Assembly (NCBI RefSeq): GCF_900313035.1
Contig: NZ_OMPS01000047.1
Span: forward strand, 1-64,000
Source: Ruegeria sp. EL01
GTDB taxonomy: Bacteria > Pseudomonadota > Alphaproteobacteria > Rhodobacterales > Rhodobacteraceae
Direction: 5' to 3'
Length of the DNA stretch: 64,000 bases
The position numbers and the translations under genes were made by a program. Positions 35,058 to 44,392 of this stretch are shown piece by piece (the first letter of the stretch is position 1; each line of letters starts with the position of its first letter). A model generated the notes under the pieces. That model saw only the letters and a program-made list of their open reading frames with translations, was not told the DNA's origin and ran no database searches.

Positions 35058-35960
35058 TCATACAACCATCTCCAGCGTCGTTCCGGAGAATGCCGCAATT
35101 ACAGCTTTCATCCTGTGTTTTCGAAGCTGGCACAAGGCCGTGGACAGGCCATCAGCCAAGGCTGCATTGGGCGCAGAGACGGACACAACATGTCTCGAAC
35201 CTTCGTTTCCGTTTGGGTTGAGTATGTGGCCTTGATGATCTGCTAGCATCATGCTGCTGGGATCCGAAGTTGCGACGGCTCTGTCCCGAAGTGAGATTGT
35301 CTTTTGAACTTTGCCTTCGGGTCCCGCCAGTCCAACGCGCCAGTCTTGGCCGTCAGCGCGCTGCCCATGGGCCGCGATCTCTCCCATGTTCACCAAAACA
35401 TCACGTAAGCCATAAGACGACAGCAGTGCGCCGATGCGATCGGTTATTGCGCCTTGCGCGATGCCGTTCAAAGTCAGTGCCGATTGGCCAGGTTGCGGTA
35501 GACGGATCTGATCTGTCTGAACAGACATGCGATTCCAGCCAACTGTATCTCTGGCCGCGGTAACCCGGTCCGGGTGCGCTCCGGTTGCCAATGCAGCCCA
35601 GAGGGGTTGAATTGTGGGGTCAAAAACACCGTCTGTGGCCTCAAACAATGCAGTGCACAGACCAAATACATCTAGCAGTTCCGGCGCTGGAGCGAGCAAG
35701 TGACCATCCCGGTTCAAGCGGCACAGCTCTGAGTCGGGCCTGTACAGACTGAAGATGTTTTCCAGACGGGTCACTTCGGCCTCGACCGCTGCAAAGATCG
35801 GTGCGGCCTGGGTCTCGGTCAGACCGTCCAGCCGCAGGCTGGCGGATGCACCTAACGCAGTCCCTCGCCACCGGGCGGTTGGCGCTGGCGTGGCGCCTGC
35901 GGGAAAGGCGACACAAGCCGCGGACATGAACAGGAAACGGCGGCGGGACAGGTGAATCAT
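35058..35960 (-). CDS. nosX: FAD:protein FMN transferase (ApbE/NosX)
   Basis: A 300-aa ApbE-family protein with an N-terminal Tat-like signal (SRRRFLFMSAACVAF). Family motifs are LGASASLRLDG, FSLYRPDSELCRLN, TLNGIAQGAITDRI and DVLVNMGEIAAHG. ApbE links FMN covalently to a Thr of partner flavoproteins. Here the partner is NosR, which carries a matching SGAT site. The gene overlaps nosL by 4 bp and is the last gene of the nos operon. Confidence 0.88.
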   Translation of the reverse strand: MIHLSRRRFLFMSAACVAFPAGATPAPTARWRGTALGASASLRLDGLTETQAAPIFAAVEAEVTRLENIFSLYRPDSELCRLNRDGHLLAPAPELLDVFGLCTALFEATDGVFDPTIQPLWAALATGAHPDRVTAARDTVGWNRMSVQTDQIRLPQPGQSALTLNGIAQGAITDRIGALLSSYGLRDVLVNMGEIAAHGQRADGQDWRVGLAGPEGKVQKTISLRDRAVATSDPSSMMLADHQGHILNPNGNEGSRHVVSVSAPNAALADGLSTALCQLRKHRMKAVIAAFSGTTLEMVV

Positions 35961-36472
35961 GCGGGTGTCTCCAACTGCAAATCCAAGTCCACTGGACCCA
36001 GAACTTCGGCATTGGGAATGTCGGACAAAGGCAGAGCAATTCCGCCATACTGGTCGATGAATGCTAAGGCATCCTCTGGATCGGCAAACGGTACAACTTC
36101 GCGCGCGCCCATACCCCCCGCTACATTTGCCCCGACAACAAAGCTGGCCTCATCTGCGGCAATCCAGTTGGAGATGCCCGGTTGCCGCCAGTTGGGTGCG
36201 ATACCCATGTCGCTGACATAAACAGCCGTGATATCTGCATCGCGTTCGGGGCTTTTCAAATAGGCCAACATATCGCGCACTTGTGCAAAGAATAGCGGCT
36301 GTGGATATCCTTCAAGATGGATCTGACCCTTTGGCCCGCCATGTTCGGCAATATTCATCTGGCAGAAAAAGCTCAGCGCATCTGGAGTTAGATCAACGGG
36401 ATCAGGCGCAGCGGTCTTCTCCTCTTTGCAGGCCGCCAGCATGACCAAAGCGATCAGGGCAACGTGTTTCAT
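35957..36472 (-). CDS. nosL: NosL copper chaperone lipoprotein
   Basis: A 171-aa lipoprotein with lipobox MLAAC (Cys at about residue 15). The NosL signature is SFFCQMNIAEHGGPKGQIH, with the Cys-x-Met copper-binding pair. NosL delivers Cu(I) to apo-NosZ in the periplasm, working with NosDFY. The gene overlaps nosY and nosX by 4 bp each. Confidence 0.92.
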   Translation of the reverse strand: MKHVALIALVMLAACKEEKTAAPDPVDLTPDALSFFCQMNIAEHGGPKGQIHLEGYPQPLFFAQVRDMLAYLKSPERDADITAVYVSDMGIAPNWRQPGISNWIAADEASFVVGANVAGGMGAREVVPFADPEDALAFIDQYGGIALPLSDIPNAEVLGPVDLDLQLETPA

Positions 36473-37290
36473 GGCTCAACCTTCCGGAACGCGAGGCGGG
36501 CGAGCGCAAACCCCAGCACAGGCCAGATCAGCAGCGAGGCGGGCGCGGCCCAGACCGGCAGGGCCTGCGCGGCCCCGGTCATGCCCGAGGCCATCGCAAC
36601 GCCCTCGGTTGCTGCGATGTTCCACAAACGGAACGCGTCGGCTGGGTTCGCCACCATCACCCATGGAAAGACGGATTGGGTGAAGGTGCCGCCCTCATCC
36701 ATGACCACGGCTCCCAACAACCCCAGATCATAGAGAACGACAAAGACCAGCCACAGCCCGGCCGACAAACCTGCCGCTGCCGTGGCACCCCTCGCCAAGG
36801 CGGATAGCAGGTATCCCAGTGCCAGGAACACGGCGCCCAGCAGGATGGATGTAAGGATGAGACGGGCCAGAGCCATCAGGCTTTCCGGCCCCGCGCCACC
36901 GAACCACGCGGCCACCGCACCGGCAGAGCCAAAGCCGACAGTCATAGCAAAGGCCAGCGCCGCCAAATGCGCGGTGAACTTGCCCAGCAGGATTTCTCCG
37001 CGTCCCGCAGGATAGGACAACAGCAACGACAGGCTACCCCGATCCACGTCGCCTGCAATGGCGTCGAAAGCGATCATCAGCGCCAGCAGAGGCGCAAGAT
37101 AGACCGAAAGCGTGGTCATCGACGCGACCGAGACAGTCAGCATATCGACCCCCAAGGTGCCGGTTGGCGCACTCCCCGCAAAGGTCAGCGCCAAGGCAAA
37201 CAGCACCATGATCAGCGTGGCGACCAGCAGCCAGCGGTTGCGGCGCAGGATCAGCATCTCGGTGCGGGTTATGGCGAAAAAGCGGGTCAT
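36469..37290 (-). CDS. nosY: NosY ABC transporter permease
   Basis: A 273-aa membrane protein with six predicted helices, starting MTRFFAITRTEMLILRRNRW. DAIAGDVDRGSLSLLLSYPAGR followed by GEILLGKF is typical of NosY. It forms the NosDFY complex that supports CuZ assembly in N2O reductase. It overlaps nosF and nosL by 4 bp. Confidence 0.92.
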   Translation of the reverse strand: MTRFFAITRTEMLILRRNRWLLVATLIMVLFALALTFAGSAPTGTLGVDMLTVSVASMTTLSVYLAPLLALMIAFDAIAGDVDRGSLSLLLSYPAGRGEILLGKFTAHLAALAFAMTVGFGSAGAVAAWFGGAGPESLMALARLILTSILLGAVFLALGYLLSALARGATAAAGLSAGLWLVFVVLYDLGLLGAVVMDEGGTFTQSVFPWVMVANPADAFRLWNIAATEGVAMASGMTGAAQALPVWAAPASLLIWPVLGFALARLAFRKVEP

Positions 37291-38180
37291 AGCCTCTCCT
37301 CCTGTGCATAGTGGCGATAGAGGTCTTCCAGCTTGGGCGGGGTCATTTCCACATCCGCCACCGCGTCGCCCAACCCGGCGATCCGGCGCAGAGCCACCAT
37401 CTTGTCATCTGGGGTGCAGAGCAACTCGACCGAGGCGCCGTTGATCCGGCTGCCGCCCAGTTCAGCAGCCAAAGCATCCGGATTGGCGCTGGCACGCACC
37501 TTCAGGCGGATCGGCAGACCAGCCAGCGCCGACAGATTGTTCAGCGTGTCATCAGCCACCATCCGGCCTTTGCGCATGATCGCGATCCGGTCGGTGCGGG
37601 CCTCAACTTCGGTCAGCGCATGGCTGGCAATCAGCACCGCAGTGCCTTGGGCAGCCAGTTCGTCGATGATGGCGTAAAGGTCCTGCCGCGAGATCGGGTC
37701 CAACCCTGACGTGGGCTCGTCCAACAGCGCCACTTTCGGCTGACCCAGCAGGACCTGCGCCAGACCCAGACGTTGCCGCATCCCCTTGGAATAGGTTCCG
37801 ATCCGACGGTCCAGCGCATCGCTCAGACCAACACGCTCCAACAGGCCGGTCACATCCGCTTTTGATCCGGACAGTTTCGCGAACAGCGTCAACTGCTCGC
37901 GACCTGTCAGCGCAGGATGAAACGAGACCGCCTCAGGCAAATAAGCTGTATCCCGACGCGCTTGGGCGCTGCCGGGGCGGGCTGTTCCAATCTGAATGGC
38001 GCCGTCCTGAATGGGTGTAAGCCCAAGGATGGATTTGATCAGGGTCGATTTGCCCGCGCCGTTATGGCCCAGCAGCGCAACGCGCTGACCGGGGGCAAGC
38101 GACAGGGTGATATCGTCAAGAACGCTAAGCGGGCCGCGGGTCTTGCTGACATGGTTTATCGTCAGGGCCTTATCCGTCAT
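37287..38180 (-). CDS. nosF: NosF ABC transporter ATPase
   Basis: A 297-aa ABC ATPase. Walker A is LLGHNGAGKSTL, the signature is YSKGMRQRLGLAQ, and Walker B is VALLDEPTSGLDP. It energises the NosY permease. The gene overlaps the nosD end by 11 bp and the nosY start by 4 bp. Confidence 0.93.
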   Translation of the reverse strand: MTDKALTINHVSKTRGPLSVLDDITLSLAPGQRVALLGHNGAGKSTLIKSILGLTPIQDGAIQIGTARPGSAQARRDTAYLPEAVSFHPALTGREQLTLFAKLSGSKADVTGLLERVGLSDALDRRIGTYSKGMRQRLGLAQVLLGQPKVALLDEPTSGLDPISRQDLYAIIDELAAQGTAVLIASHALTEVEARTDRIAIMRKGRMVADDTLNNLSALAGLPIRLKVRASANPDALAAELGGSRINGASVELLCTPDDKMVALRRIAGLGDAVADVEMTPPKLEDLYRHYAQEERL

Positions 38181-39426
38181 GAGGCACCTTTTTCATAGCT
38201 GGGGGTTCAGGGGCTTGCATCAGGGGGTTGCTGTCAATCACACCCCCCGGCAGCAGGGCCGGGAAAGCCGATTGCGACCAGCGCACCAGTTGCACGGCAG
38301 GCGAGCCGAGCAACAGTTTGGCTGCGGGTTGGGTCCACAGCACATGGTCCATACTGTCGTTGGGGCGATAAGGGGCATCGGCGATCCCGTTGCCATCCAC
38401 ATCCAGCGCGGCAAAATCGGACCAGTAATTACCACGCCCCTCTTCGGACCACTCGACCCATTTGGTCGAGACGTACTTTACCTGTGTCCGGTTGCCGACA
38501 AAGGCATTGCCGATGATGTGGTTCCGCTCGGACCCGGCGGTAAAGTGGATGCCGATGCCGCATCCCTGGAACCAGTTGTCGGTAAACTCATTCTTGTTTG
38601 AATTATACAGGAAGGTGCATTTCTCTTTTGCACCTTTCACCACATTTCCGGTGATCACGCTCTTGTTGGCATAGTTCAGCATCACGCCATGTTCACGATC
38701 CCCGATCGAGACATTGTCGGCGATCCGCACATTGGTCGAAAACATCACCGCATAGCCCAGATCATTGCCGATCGAGACATTGTCACTGACGGTTGAATCG
38801 TCGGCATACATGTAATGCACCGCAAACCGCAGATCGCGAAACAGGTTGCCGGTGAATGTGTTCTTTTTAGACGAGTTCACAAAGATCCCGTCACGCCCAT
38901 GGCGAATGTCATTGCCGTCAACCACCGTGCCCGGCGCGTTCCAGACATAGACGCCGTTGCCACGATCATTCATCCGCTGATCCTGGCGCCCTTCGATCCG
39001 ATTACCACGCACGATGCTGTCCTTGGCCCCGTGCACGTCGACGCCATAAAGATTGCCCAGCAGCACGTTGTTCTCAACCACCGGCGCTGTGGCCGTCTTG
39101 GTCAATTGGATACCGCTGTCGATCCCGTCATGGCCAGAGCCTGAGCCGACCACCGTCAGACCACGTAGGGTCACGCCCGGACCGGTCACGGTGATGACAC
39201 TGCCCGCGCCTTGTCCGTCGATGGTGGCCTGTCCCAACCCGTCGATGGTGACGGGCCGGTCCAGAACCAGCGTTTCGGTGTAAACACCGGGGCTCAGGCG
39301 AAGGGTGTCCCCATCCGCCGTCTGCGCCAGTGTTTGATTGATGGCCCCCGCCCGGTTGGGCACATCCCAATCCGCCGCCCAAAGGGGCGAGCCAAGTAGG
39401 AGCGGTATGAGCAGGGGCCAACGCAT
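38170..39426 (-). CDS. nosD: NosD periplasmic copper-maturation protein
   Basis: A 418-aa protein with signal peptide MRWPLLIPLLLGSPLWA followed by a right-handed beta-helix of many CASH-type repeats (for example GNRIEGRQDQRMNDRGNGVY and GVMLNYANKSVITGNVVKG). NosD binds the NosFY transporter in the periplasm and hands copper on for NosZ CuZ assembly. It lies 3 bases after nosZ. Confidence 0.92.
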   Translation of the reverse strand: MRWPLLIPLLLGSPLWAADWDVPNRAGAINQTLAQTADGDTLRLSPGVYTETLVLDRPVTIDGLGQATIDGQGAGSVITVTGPGVTLRGLTVVGSGSGHDGIDSGIQLTKTATAPVVENNVLLGNLYGVDVHGAKDSIVRGNRIEGRQDQRMNDRGNGVYVWNAPGTVVDGNDIRHGRDGIFVNSSKKNTFTGNLFRDLRFAVHYMYADDSTVSDNVSIGNDLGYAVMFSTNVRIADNVSIGDREHGVMLNYANKSVITGNVVKGAKEKCTFLYNSNKNEFTDNWFQGCGIGIHFTAGSERNHIIGNAFVGNRTQVKYVSTKWVEWSEEGRGNYWSDFAALDVDGNGIADAPYRPNDSMDHVLWTQPAAKLLLGSPAVQLVRWSQSAFPALLPGGVIDSNPLMQAPEPPAMKKVPHDG

Positions 39427-39429
39427 GGG

Positions 39430-41337
39430 TTATGCTCCCTGCGGTTCGACCAGCATCCGGCCGCGCATTTCCATGTGCAGCGCGTGGCAGAACCACTGGC
39501 AATAGAACCAGTGCACGCCCGGACGGTCTGCGGTGAAGGTGACCGAAGCGGTCGCCATCGGTGCAACTTCCATCGCCACACCGTAATTGCCCAGACAGAA
39601 GCCGTGGGTCACATCGTCCACGTCATCCAGGTTTGTGATGTAGACCGTGACCTCGTCACCCTGTCTGACGGTGAACTTCTCAAGGCTGAAGGTTGGGGCC
39701 TGCGATGTCATATAGACCCGCACCTTGTTGCCGTCCCGGATGGGTTCCTCGGCGCCGTCCTCCAGATCGACGCCATCGGCCTCGGCCTGTTTGCGGGCGT
39801 CTTCCCAGGTGATGTCGTTGCGATCCCAGATGTTGACCGGGTTGACGATGTCGGCGCGCACCATGATCGAGTCATGCGGCTCGGCAAAGGTCGGCCCGTC
39901 GTGAACCACCTTCATCTCATTGGATGAGATGTCGATCAGCTGCTCGTTCTCGGGCTTCAGCGGGCCTGTGTTCAGGAACCGGTCCTTCGAAAACTTGTTC
40001 ATCGAAATCAGCCACTTGCCGTCAGCCTCTTTGGTTTCTCCCATGGTGGTCGAGTTGTGACCAGGCTGATAATGCACATCGACCTTCGAGATGATCGGAT
40101 CCACATCCGCGCCACCATAAGCCTTGATCGCGTCCTCCAGATTCCACTTCACGATCTGGCTGTCCAGGAACAGCGTAGTGAACGCGTTGCCCTGACCGTC
40201 ATAGGCGGTGTGAAGCGGGCCAAGACCCAGCTGCGGTTCGCCGACAATACACGACCGCGGATCGGCATCGCTTTCAAACAGCGCGTCCAGCTTGGTGACG
40301 TCCATGATCGAAACGGTCGGCGACAGCTTACCGTTGATACAGACATGCTTGCCATCCGGCGCTGTGTTGATACCGTGCGGCGAGTTCGGGATCGGAATGT
40401 AACGGGTGTACTTCTTGTTCTGCCCCTTACGGCCGTCCAGAACCTTGACGCCTTTCAGCTCCTGATAGTCGCCGGCCTCAATCCCCGCTTCGATTTCCGC
40501 AAGGTTGAAGACAACGACATGGTCCAGCTCGTTCTCGGTCATCTCGGCGAGGTTCATACCCATTTCCGAGTTGTATGAGGTCGAATAGGCGTATTTGCCC
40601 TGATAGTCGCAGTCGGTGTTGTCCAGGTTGCCCGACACGATCACCTGCCACGCCACTTCCATGGTGTCACCGTCCAGCGCGGTGAAGATGTTCACGTATT
40701 GCGACGGATCGTCCAGCACGGTGCCATCGTTGACCAGCGGCGTTTCATCTTCGCCATTGGCAAAGACATAGCCGGTGCGCGGGAATTTCTGCGGGCGCAG
40801 ACCGTGGATCGCCTTGGCGTTCGGGATCTCGGTGATCTTGTCGCATTTCATCACGTCACAACGCACGCGGGCAACGCGGGTGTTGGCCTTGTCGTTCATG
40901 AACAGATAGCGGCCATCATAGGTGCCATCGGTGAACGACATATGCGGGTGGTGAAGGTCGCCATTGTCATAGGTTTTCAGGCCACGCTTGGCGAGAAATT
41001 CCTTGGTTTCCGGCAGCAGACCATCGGTCATGATCTTCAACGACTCGTTGGTCTGGCCCCAACCGGTGGCCGAGCAGCGGTTGAAGACCGGCACCCGCAT
41101 CAGCTCGCGCATGGAAGGGAAGCCAAGGATACGCAGTTCACCGGTCTGACCCGAGGACCAGAAGCCGTAATACTCGTCCAACTCACCGGGCTCCAGATTG
41201 GCATTGGCGGCAGCGCTGGCTTCCTTTGCGGTCATCAGGGTTGACCCCAGACCGGTCCCGGCCAACACAGCGCCGGTTGCGGTTGCACCCAGCATGCCCC
41301 GGCGTGTGACGTTCAGTTTCTTGTCATGTTCCGACAT
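39430..41337 (-). CDS. nosZ: Nitrous-oxide reductase NosZ (clade I, Tat-exported)
   Basis: A 635-aa N2O reductase that reduces N2O to N2 in the periplasm. The twin-arginine signal is VTRRGMLGATATGAVLAG. The beta-propeller holds the CuZ ligands, including DLHHPHMSFTDGTYDG. The C-terminal cupredoxin has the CuA motif CQWFCHALHMEM with Cys613, Cys617, His621 and Met624. The Tat signal places it in clade I, typical of full denitrifiers. It follows nosR by 12 bases. Confidence 0.97.
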   Translation of the reverse strand: MSEHDKKLNVTRRGMLGATATGAVLAGTGLGSTLMTAKEASAAANANLEPGELDEYYGFWSSGQTGELRILGFPSMRELMRVPVFNRCSATGWGQTNESLKIMTDGLLPETKEFLAKRGLKTYDNGDLHHPHMSFTDGTYDGRYLFMNDKANTRVARVRCDVMKCDKITEIPNAKAIHGLRPQKFPRTGYVFANGEDETPLVNDGTVLDDPSQYVNIFTALDGDTMEVAWQVIVSGNLDNTDCDYQGKYAYSTSYNSEMGMNLAEMTENELDHVVVFNLAEIEAGIEAGDYQELKGVKVLDGRKGQNKKYTRYIPIPNSPHGINTAPDGKHVCINGKLSPTVSIMDVTKLDALFESDADPRSCIVGEPQLGLGPLHTAYDGQGNAFTTLFLDSQIVKWNLEDAIKAYGGADVDPIISKVDVHYQPGHNSTTMGETKEADGKWLISMNKFSKDRFLNTGPLKPENEQLIDISSNEMKVVHDGPTFAEPHDSIMVRADIVNPVNIWDRNDITWEDARKQAEADGVDLEDGAEEPIRDGNKVRVYMTSQAPTFSLEKFTVRQGDEVTVYITNLDDVDDVTHGFCLGNYGVAMEVAPMATASVTFTADRPGVHWFYCQWFCHALHMEMRGRMLVEPQGA

Positions 41338-41349
41338 GGTGTTTCTCCT

Positions 41350-43527
41350 TTAGGAAACGGATTGCGGTTTGGCGTTCGGATGGTTCGCCGGTGGTTGTCC
41401 GAGTGGGGTCTTGAGATCGACCGACCCTGTCTTGGCCCGCCGCTTGAGCTGGCGGATAACGACGGGACATTTGTCCTCGGACTGGTAGAGCACCTGACAA
41501 TGCAGGCAGGTGACGCACTCGTTCGGATTGATCTCACCGGTAGGGTGGATCGCCTGAACGGGGCATTCATTTGCGCAGGTCTGACAGGGGGTGCCGCAAT
41601 CCTTGTAGCGGCGCAGCCAGTCGAACATGCGCATGCGGGCCGGGATCGCCAGCGCCCCGCCCAGCGGGCAAAGGTAGCGGCAGTAGAAACGCTCAACAAA
41701 CAACCCGATCCCCAGCAGGGTCAGCGCAAAGACAACAAAAGGCCAGTCGCGCATGAATTTCAGGATGATCGCGGTCTTGAACGGTTCGATCTCGGCATAT
41801 TTTTCGGCCAGCGGGATCGAGACAAAACTCAACCCAAAAAGCCCCAGAAAGATCATGTATTTCGCAGGCCACAGGCGTTCGTTCAGCCCCCATGGCAGCG
41901 TCCATTGCGGCACGCGCAACGCCCGCGCAATCTTGTTGGTCAGCTCTTGCAGGGCACCAAACGGGCACAGCCAGCCGCAATAGGCGCCGCGCCCCCAGAA
42001 CAGCAAGGCGGCAGCCACAGCAAACCATTGGATGAAGACCAGCGGATCCAGCAGGAAGGCATCCCATGAGAACCCCGTGCGCAAGCTGCCCGCCAGCGCC
42101 ATCAGGTTCACCACGCTCAGCTGGGCATTGGCGTACCAGCCGATGAAGAACAGGGTCATCGTCAGGTATCCGATGCGGAACCAGTAGAAGACCCGCGCAT
42201 TCATCGTCGCGTGGAACTGAAAGAAGAAAGTGGCAGACAACACCAACAACATGACGCCCAAACCGGCGATCTCGACCGTGCGATCTTTCCAGATGCGCTG
42301 CCATAGGGCGGCCTTGGCGGCGGCTTCACTGGTGGCATCATCCACCACAGTGGGGGCGGCAACGGGCAACAGATATTGCTCGGGCAATTTGTAACCCAGA
42401 TCGAAGGTCAGGAACGTCTTTTCAACGGCGCCCACGGCCCGTTGCACCAGCAGTTGCAGACGGAATGGCTCGGCCGGATCAAACTCCGCCTCGGTGGGGA
42501 TCTTGAAAATATCCAGCTCGGTGAAACTGGGCGCATCGGGGGCAGAAACCCTGCCCAGACGCTCTTGTTGTTTGTCAAAAAATCGCACCGAATTGTCGCC
42601 CTGGATCAGCTGTATGCGGTCGAAGATCCCACCGCGCACATAACCCGAGCCCTTATAGCTGTAAGCCCCGCGCCCCAGCACCAGAATGGCTTGCTCACCG
42701 TCGTCCAGCCATTCGGTCAGGTTCTGATACTCGGCCTCACCCAACAGGGATTTCCCGACCGAGGGGATAGAAACCAATGCCAGATGCATGTCGATGAAGG
42801 TGTCGTCCGGCGCGCCCGGTTCGGGACGTTTGATGGCCCGCTGATCGCCCGTAGCCTCGAACGCGGCATTGACCTGTCCGACATCCAGCGTCAACCGCCG
42901 GATCGATCCATCCCCTGACAGCGTCGCCCAGTCATAGGTCGCATCCTGCGCCGTGTCGATTTCGCGCTTCGGCCCATCGGCCTGCAACGGGGACAACCCC
43001 CCCAGACCCAGCGCGCGGGCCACTTTGATGCCACCGCGCACAAGGCTGTCATCAATCACCATGATCGTCACGGTCGCGCCCGAGATGATGTCGAGGTCAT
43101 GCCCCTCACCGCCGGTCTCGGCTTCGACTTTCAGGTCGAGCCCGGCATAGCCTTCGGTCAACTCAACCATGCGCGAATTGGGGATACCGATCAGAACAAT
43201 AGGTTCCGAATGTTTGACAAGTTGCACACCGGCCAGAACAGCATCTGCGTCAATCGCAGCGACCACATGGATCGGTTTGCCCGAATACCCGGTGGTGCCG
43301 ACAAAATCAGAAGTCAGGAAAGCCCAGGCAACCGTTTCACCTGCCTTCAGAACGGGCGCAACGGGCACATCCTCGCGCACGGGACCAAAGGCATCGGCAC
43401 CGGGGGCCAGATCGACGGGTTCAATCTCGGGCAGGAAGCTGGCGAGGCTGTCGGCATGGGCACCAAGCGCCATCAGGCAGGACAAGATGAAGGCCAGCAG
43501 AAAATGGGTTGCGCGACTTACGACCAC
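41350..43527 (-). CDS. nosR: NosR flavin/iron-sulfur membrane protein
   Basis: A 725-aa protein. It has a signal/TM N-terminus, a periplasmic FMN-binding domain with DIISGATVT (Thr152 of SGAT as the likely flavinylation site), several helices with polyferredoxin-type cysteines (GAYCGWLCPFGALQE and FYCRYLCPLGG), and C-terminal 4Fe-4S motifs (CGTPCQTCANECP and CVTCLHCQ). NosR passes quinol electrons to NosZ and is needed for nos expression and CuZ activity. Its start overlaps the DUF2946-like gene by 10 bp. Confidence 0.95.
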   Translation of the reverse strand: MVVSRATHFLLAFILSCLMALGAHADSLASFLPEIEPVDLAPGADAFGPVREDVPVAPVLKAGETVAWAFLTSDFVGTTGYSGKPIHVVAAIDADAVLAGVQLVKHSEPIVLIGIPNSRMVELTEGYAGLDLKVEAETGGEGHDLDIISGATVTIMVIDDSLVRGGIKVARALGLGGLSPLQADGPKREIDTAQDATYDWATLSGDGSIRRLTLDVGQVNAAFEATGDQRAIKRPEPGAPDDTFIDMHLALVSIPSVGKSLLGEAEYQNLTEWLDDGEQAILVLGRGAYSYKGSGYVRGGIFDRIQLIQGDNSVRFFDKQQERLGRVSAPDAPSFTELDIFKIPTEAEFDPAEPFRLQLLVQRAVGAVEKTFLTFDLGYKLPEQYLLPVAAPTVVDDATSEAAAKAALWQRIWKDRTVEIAGLGVMLLVLSATFFFQFHATMNARVFYWFRIGYLTMTLFFIGWYANAQLSVVNLMALAGSLRTGFSWDAFLLDPLVFIQWFAVAAALLFWGRGAYCGWLCPFGALQELTNKIARALRVPQWTLPWGLNERLWPAKYMIFLGLFGLSFVSIPLAEKYAEIEPFKTAIILKFMRDWPFVVFALTLLGIGLFVERFYCRYLCPLGGALAIPARMRMFDWLRRYKDCGTPCQTCANECPVQAIHPTGEINPNECVTCLHCQVLYQSEDKCPVVIRQLKRRAKTGSVDLKTPLGQPPANHPNAKPQSVS

Positions 43528-43982
43528 GGCGCACCTCCGGAAACTTGGGTAAACGCCTTGGACGCGCGCGAGGCGCGTTCGGTTTTGATTTCTGGCTCAC
43601 GCGGGGGCCCGCGGGTTTCGGGCCAGAGCCGAGCCGAATTGTATGAGACGAACACGTCCTCATGCCGGCTTTGCACGTGATGTATAAACTCAATACGCGC
43701 CAAATCAGGGACGTCCGGGACCGGAACAACCCCTGTTACAGCGCATAAAGTACAGTCGGCGCATTTCGGGCAGGGCTTAGTCGGGTCCTGGCCTTCTTCA
43801 TCAAGATCGACCTCAACCCAGACCGCACCTGCCTCCGAGCAGATTTCTATCCACATGCTTTCCCCGGGGCTCGCCAGCGCCGGGCCAAACGTTTGCAAAA
43901 GCAAGAGGAAGATGCCCGCCAAACCACACGCCGCATGAAAGGCACGGACAGAGAGGTCATGTATTGTGGCATTGGCCAGCAT
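43518..43982 (-). CDS. DUF2946-like small secreted/membrane protein ahead of nosR
   Basis: A 154-aa protein starting MLANATIHDLSVRAFHA (an earlier ATG at 44063 is less likely). A signal or membrane helix (CGLAGIFLLLLQTFGPALA) is followed by IEICSEAGAVWVEVD and a cysteine cluster CPKCADCTLC, as in DUF2946 proteins. The clustered Cys and later His residues (FIHHVQSRHED) suggest metal binding. A role in copper supply to NosZ is inferred from position only. It would be first in the nos transcript, 58 bases from an FNR-type box. Confidence 0.7.
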   Translation of the reverse strand: MLANATIHDLSVRAFHAACGLAGIFLLLLQTFGPALASPGESMWIEICSEAGAVWVEVDLDEEGQDPTKPCPKCADCTLCAVTGVVPVPDVPDLARIEFIHHVQSRHEDVFVSYNSARLWPETRGPPREPEIKTERASRASKAFTQVSGGAPWS

Positions 43983-44039
43983 TGAGAATCCAACTCGGTA
44001 ACTGTTCCCGAGTCCTAAGGGATTCTTGCTTTGGCTAAC

Positions 44040-44053
44040 TTGACTTAGGTCAG
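44040..44053 (-). promoter_or_regulatory. FNR/NnrR-type box upstream of nos operon
   Basis: TTGACTTAGGTCAG is a near-palindrome of the TTGAC-N4-GTCAA class. It lies 58 bases upstream of the start of the DUF2946-like gene that leads the nos operon. One half-site base deviates. This fits activation by an FNR or NnrR/DNR regulator under low oxygen or NO. Confidence 0.65.
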
Positions 44054-44128
44054 GTGTTTTCAAATCACCGGTTTTTTATGCAAACGGGTTTTGCGAGTGC
44101 CATATCGCAGGGCACCGCGAGCGCAGGC

Positions 44129-44392
44129 CTACTCGTCAGCCTCATCCATCAACCCACGCACCCAACGCCCGGCCAGCCAGGATGCAGGCACGCCCAAGGG
44201 TAGGCACCACCACAGCGCGGTGATCGGAGCGAGCACGCTGAACCCCAAGCCATGCAGGATGAGCCCCGCCAGAAACAGGTTGATGGCCACGGTCAATGCC
44301 GTCGCCGGATAGAGCAAGATGGCCAATCTCCAGACCGGCCATTTGCCCTCAGTGGCTGGTGCCTTCTGAGAATGTGATCTTGTTCCAGACAT
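44129..44392 (-). CDS. Small two-helix membrane protein (NnrT-like)
   Basis: An 87-aa protein starting MSGTRSHSQKAPATEG, with GGAAAG upstream. It has two hydrophobic segments (LAILLYPATALTVAINLFLAG and VLAPITALWWCLPLGV) and ends with GRWVRGLMDEADE. It overlaps the end of nirN by 44 bp, so the two are coupled. Short proteins of this kind occur in denitrification clusters (for example NnrT), but the similarity is judged only by eye. Confidence 0.6.
   Translation of the reverse strand: MSGTRSHSQKAPATEGKWPVWRLAILLYPATALTVAINLFLAGLILHGLGFSVLAPITALWWCLPLGVPASWLAGRWVRGLMDEADE

Noticed and set aside
34950..35246. Open frame of 98 codons overlapping the end of the apbE gene
   Set aside because: Most of it is antisense to the 3' end of the well-supported ApbE gene, and it shows no domain or start signal.
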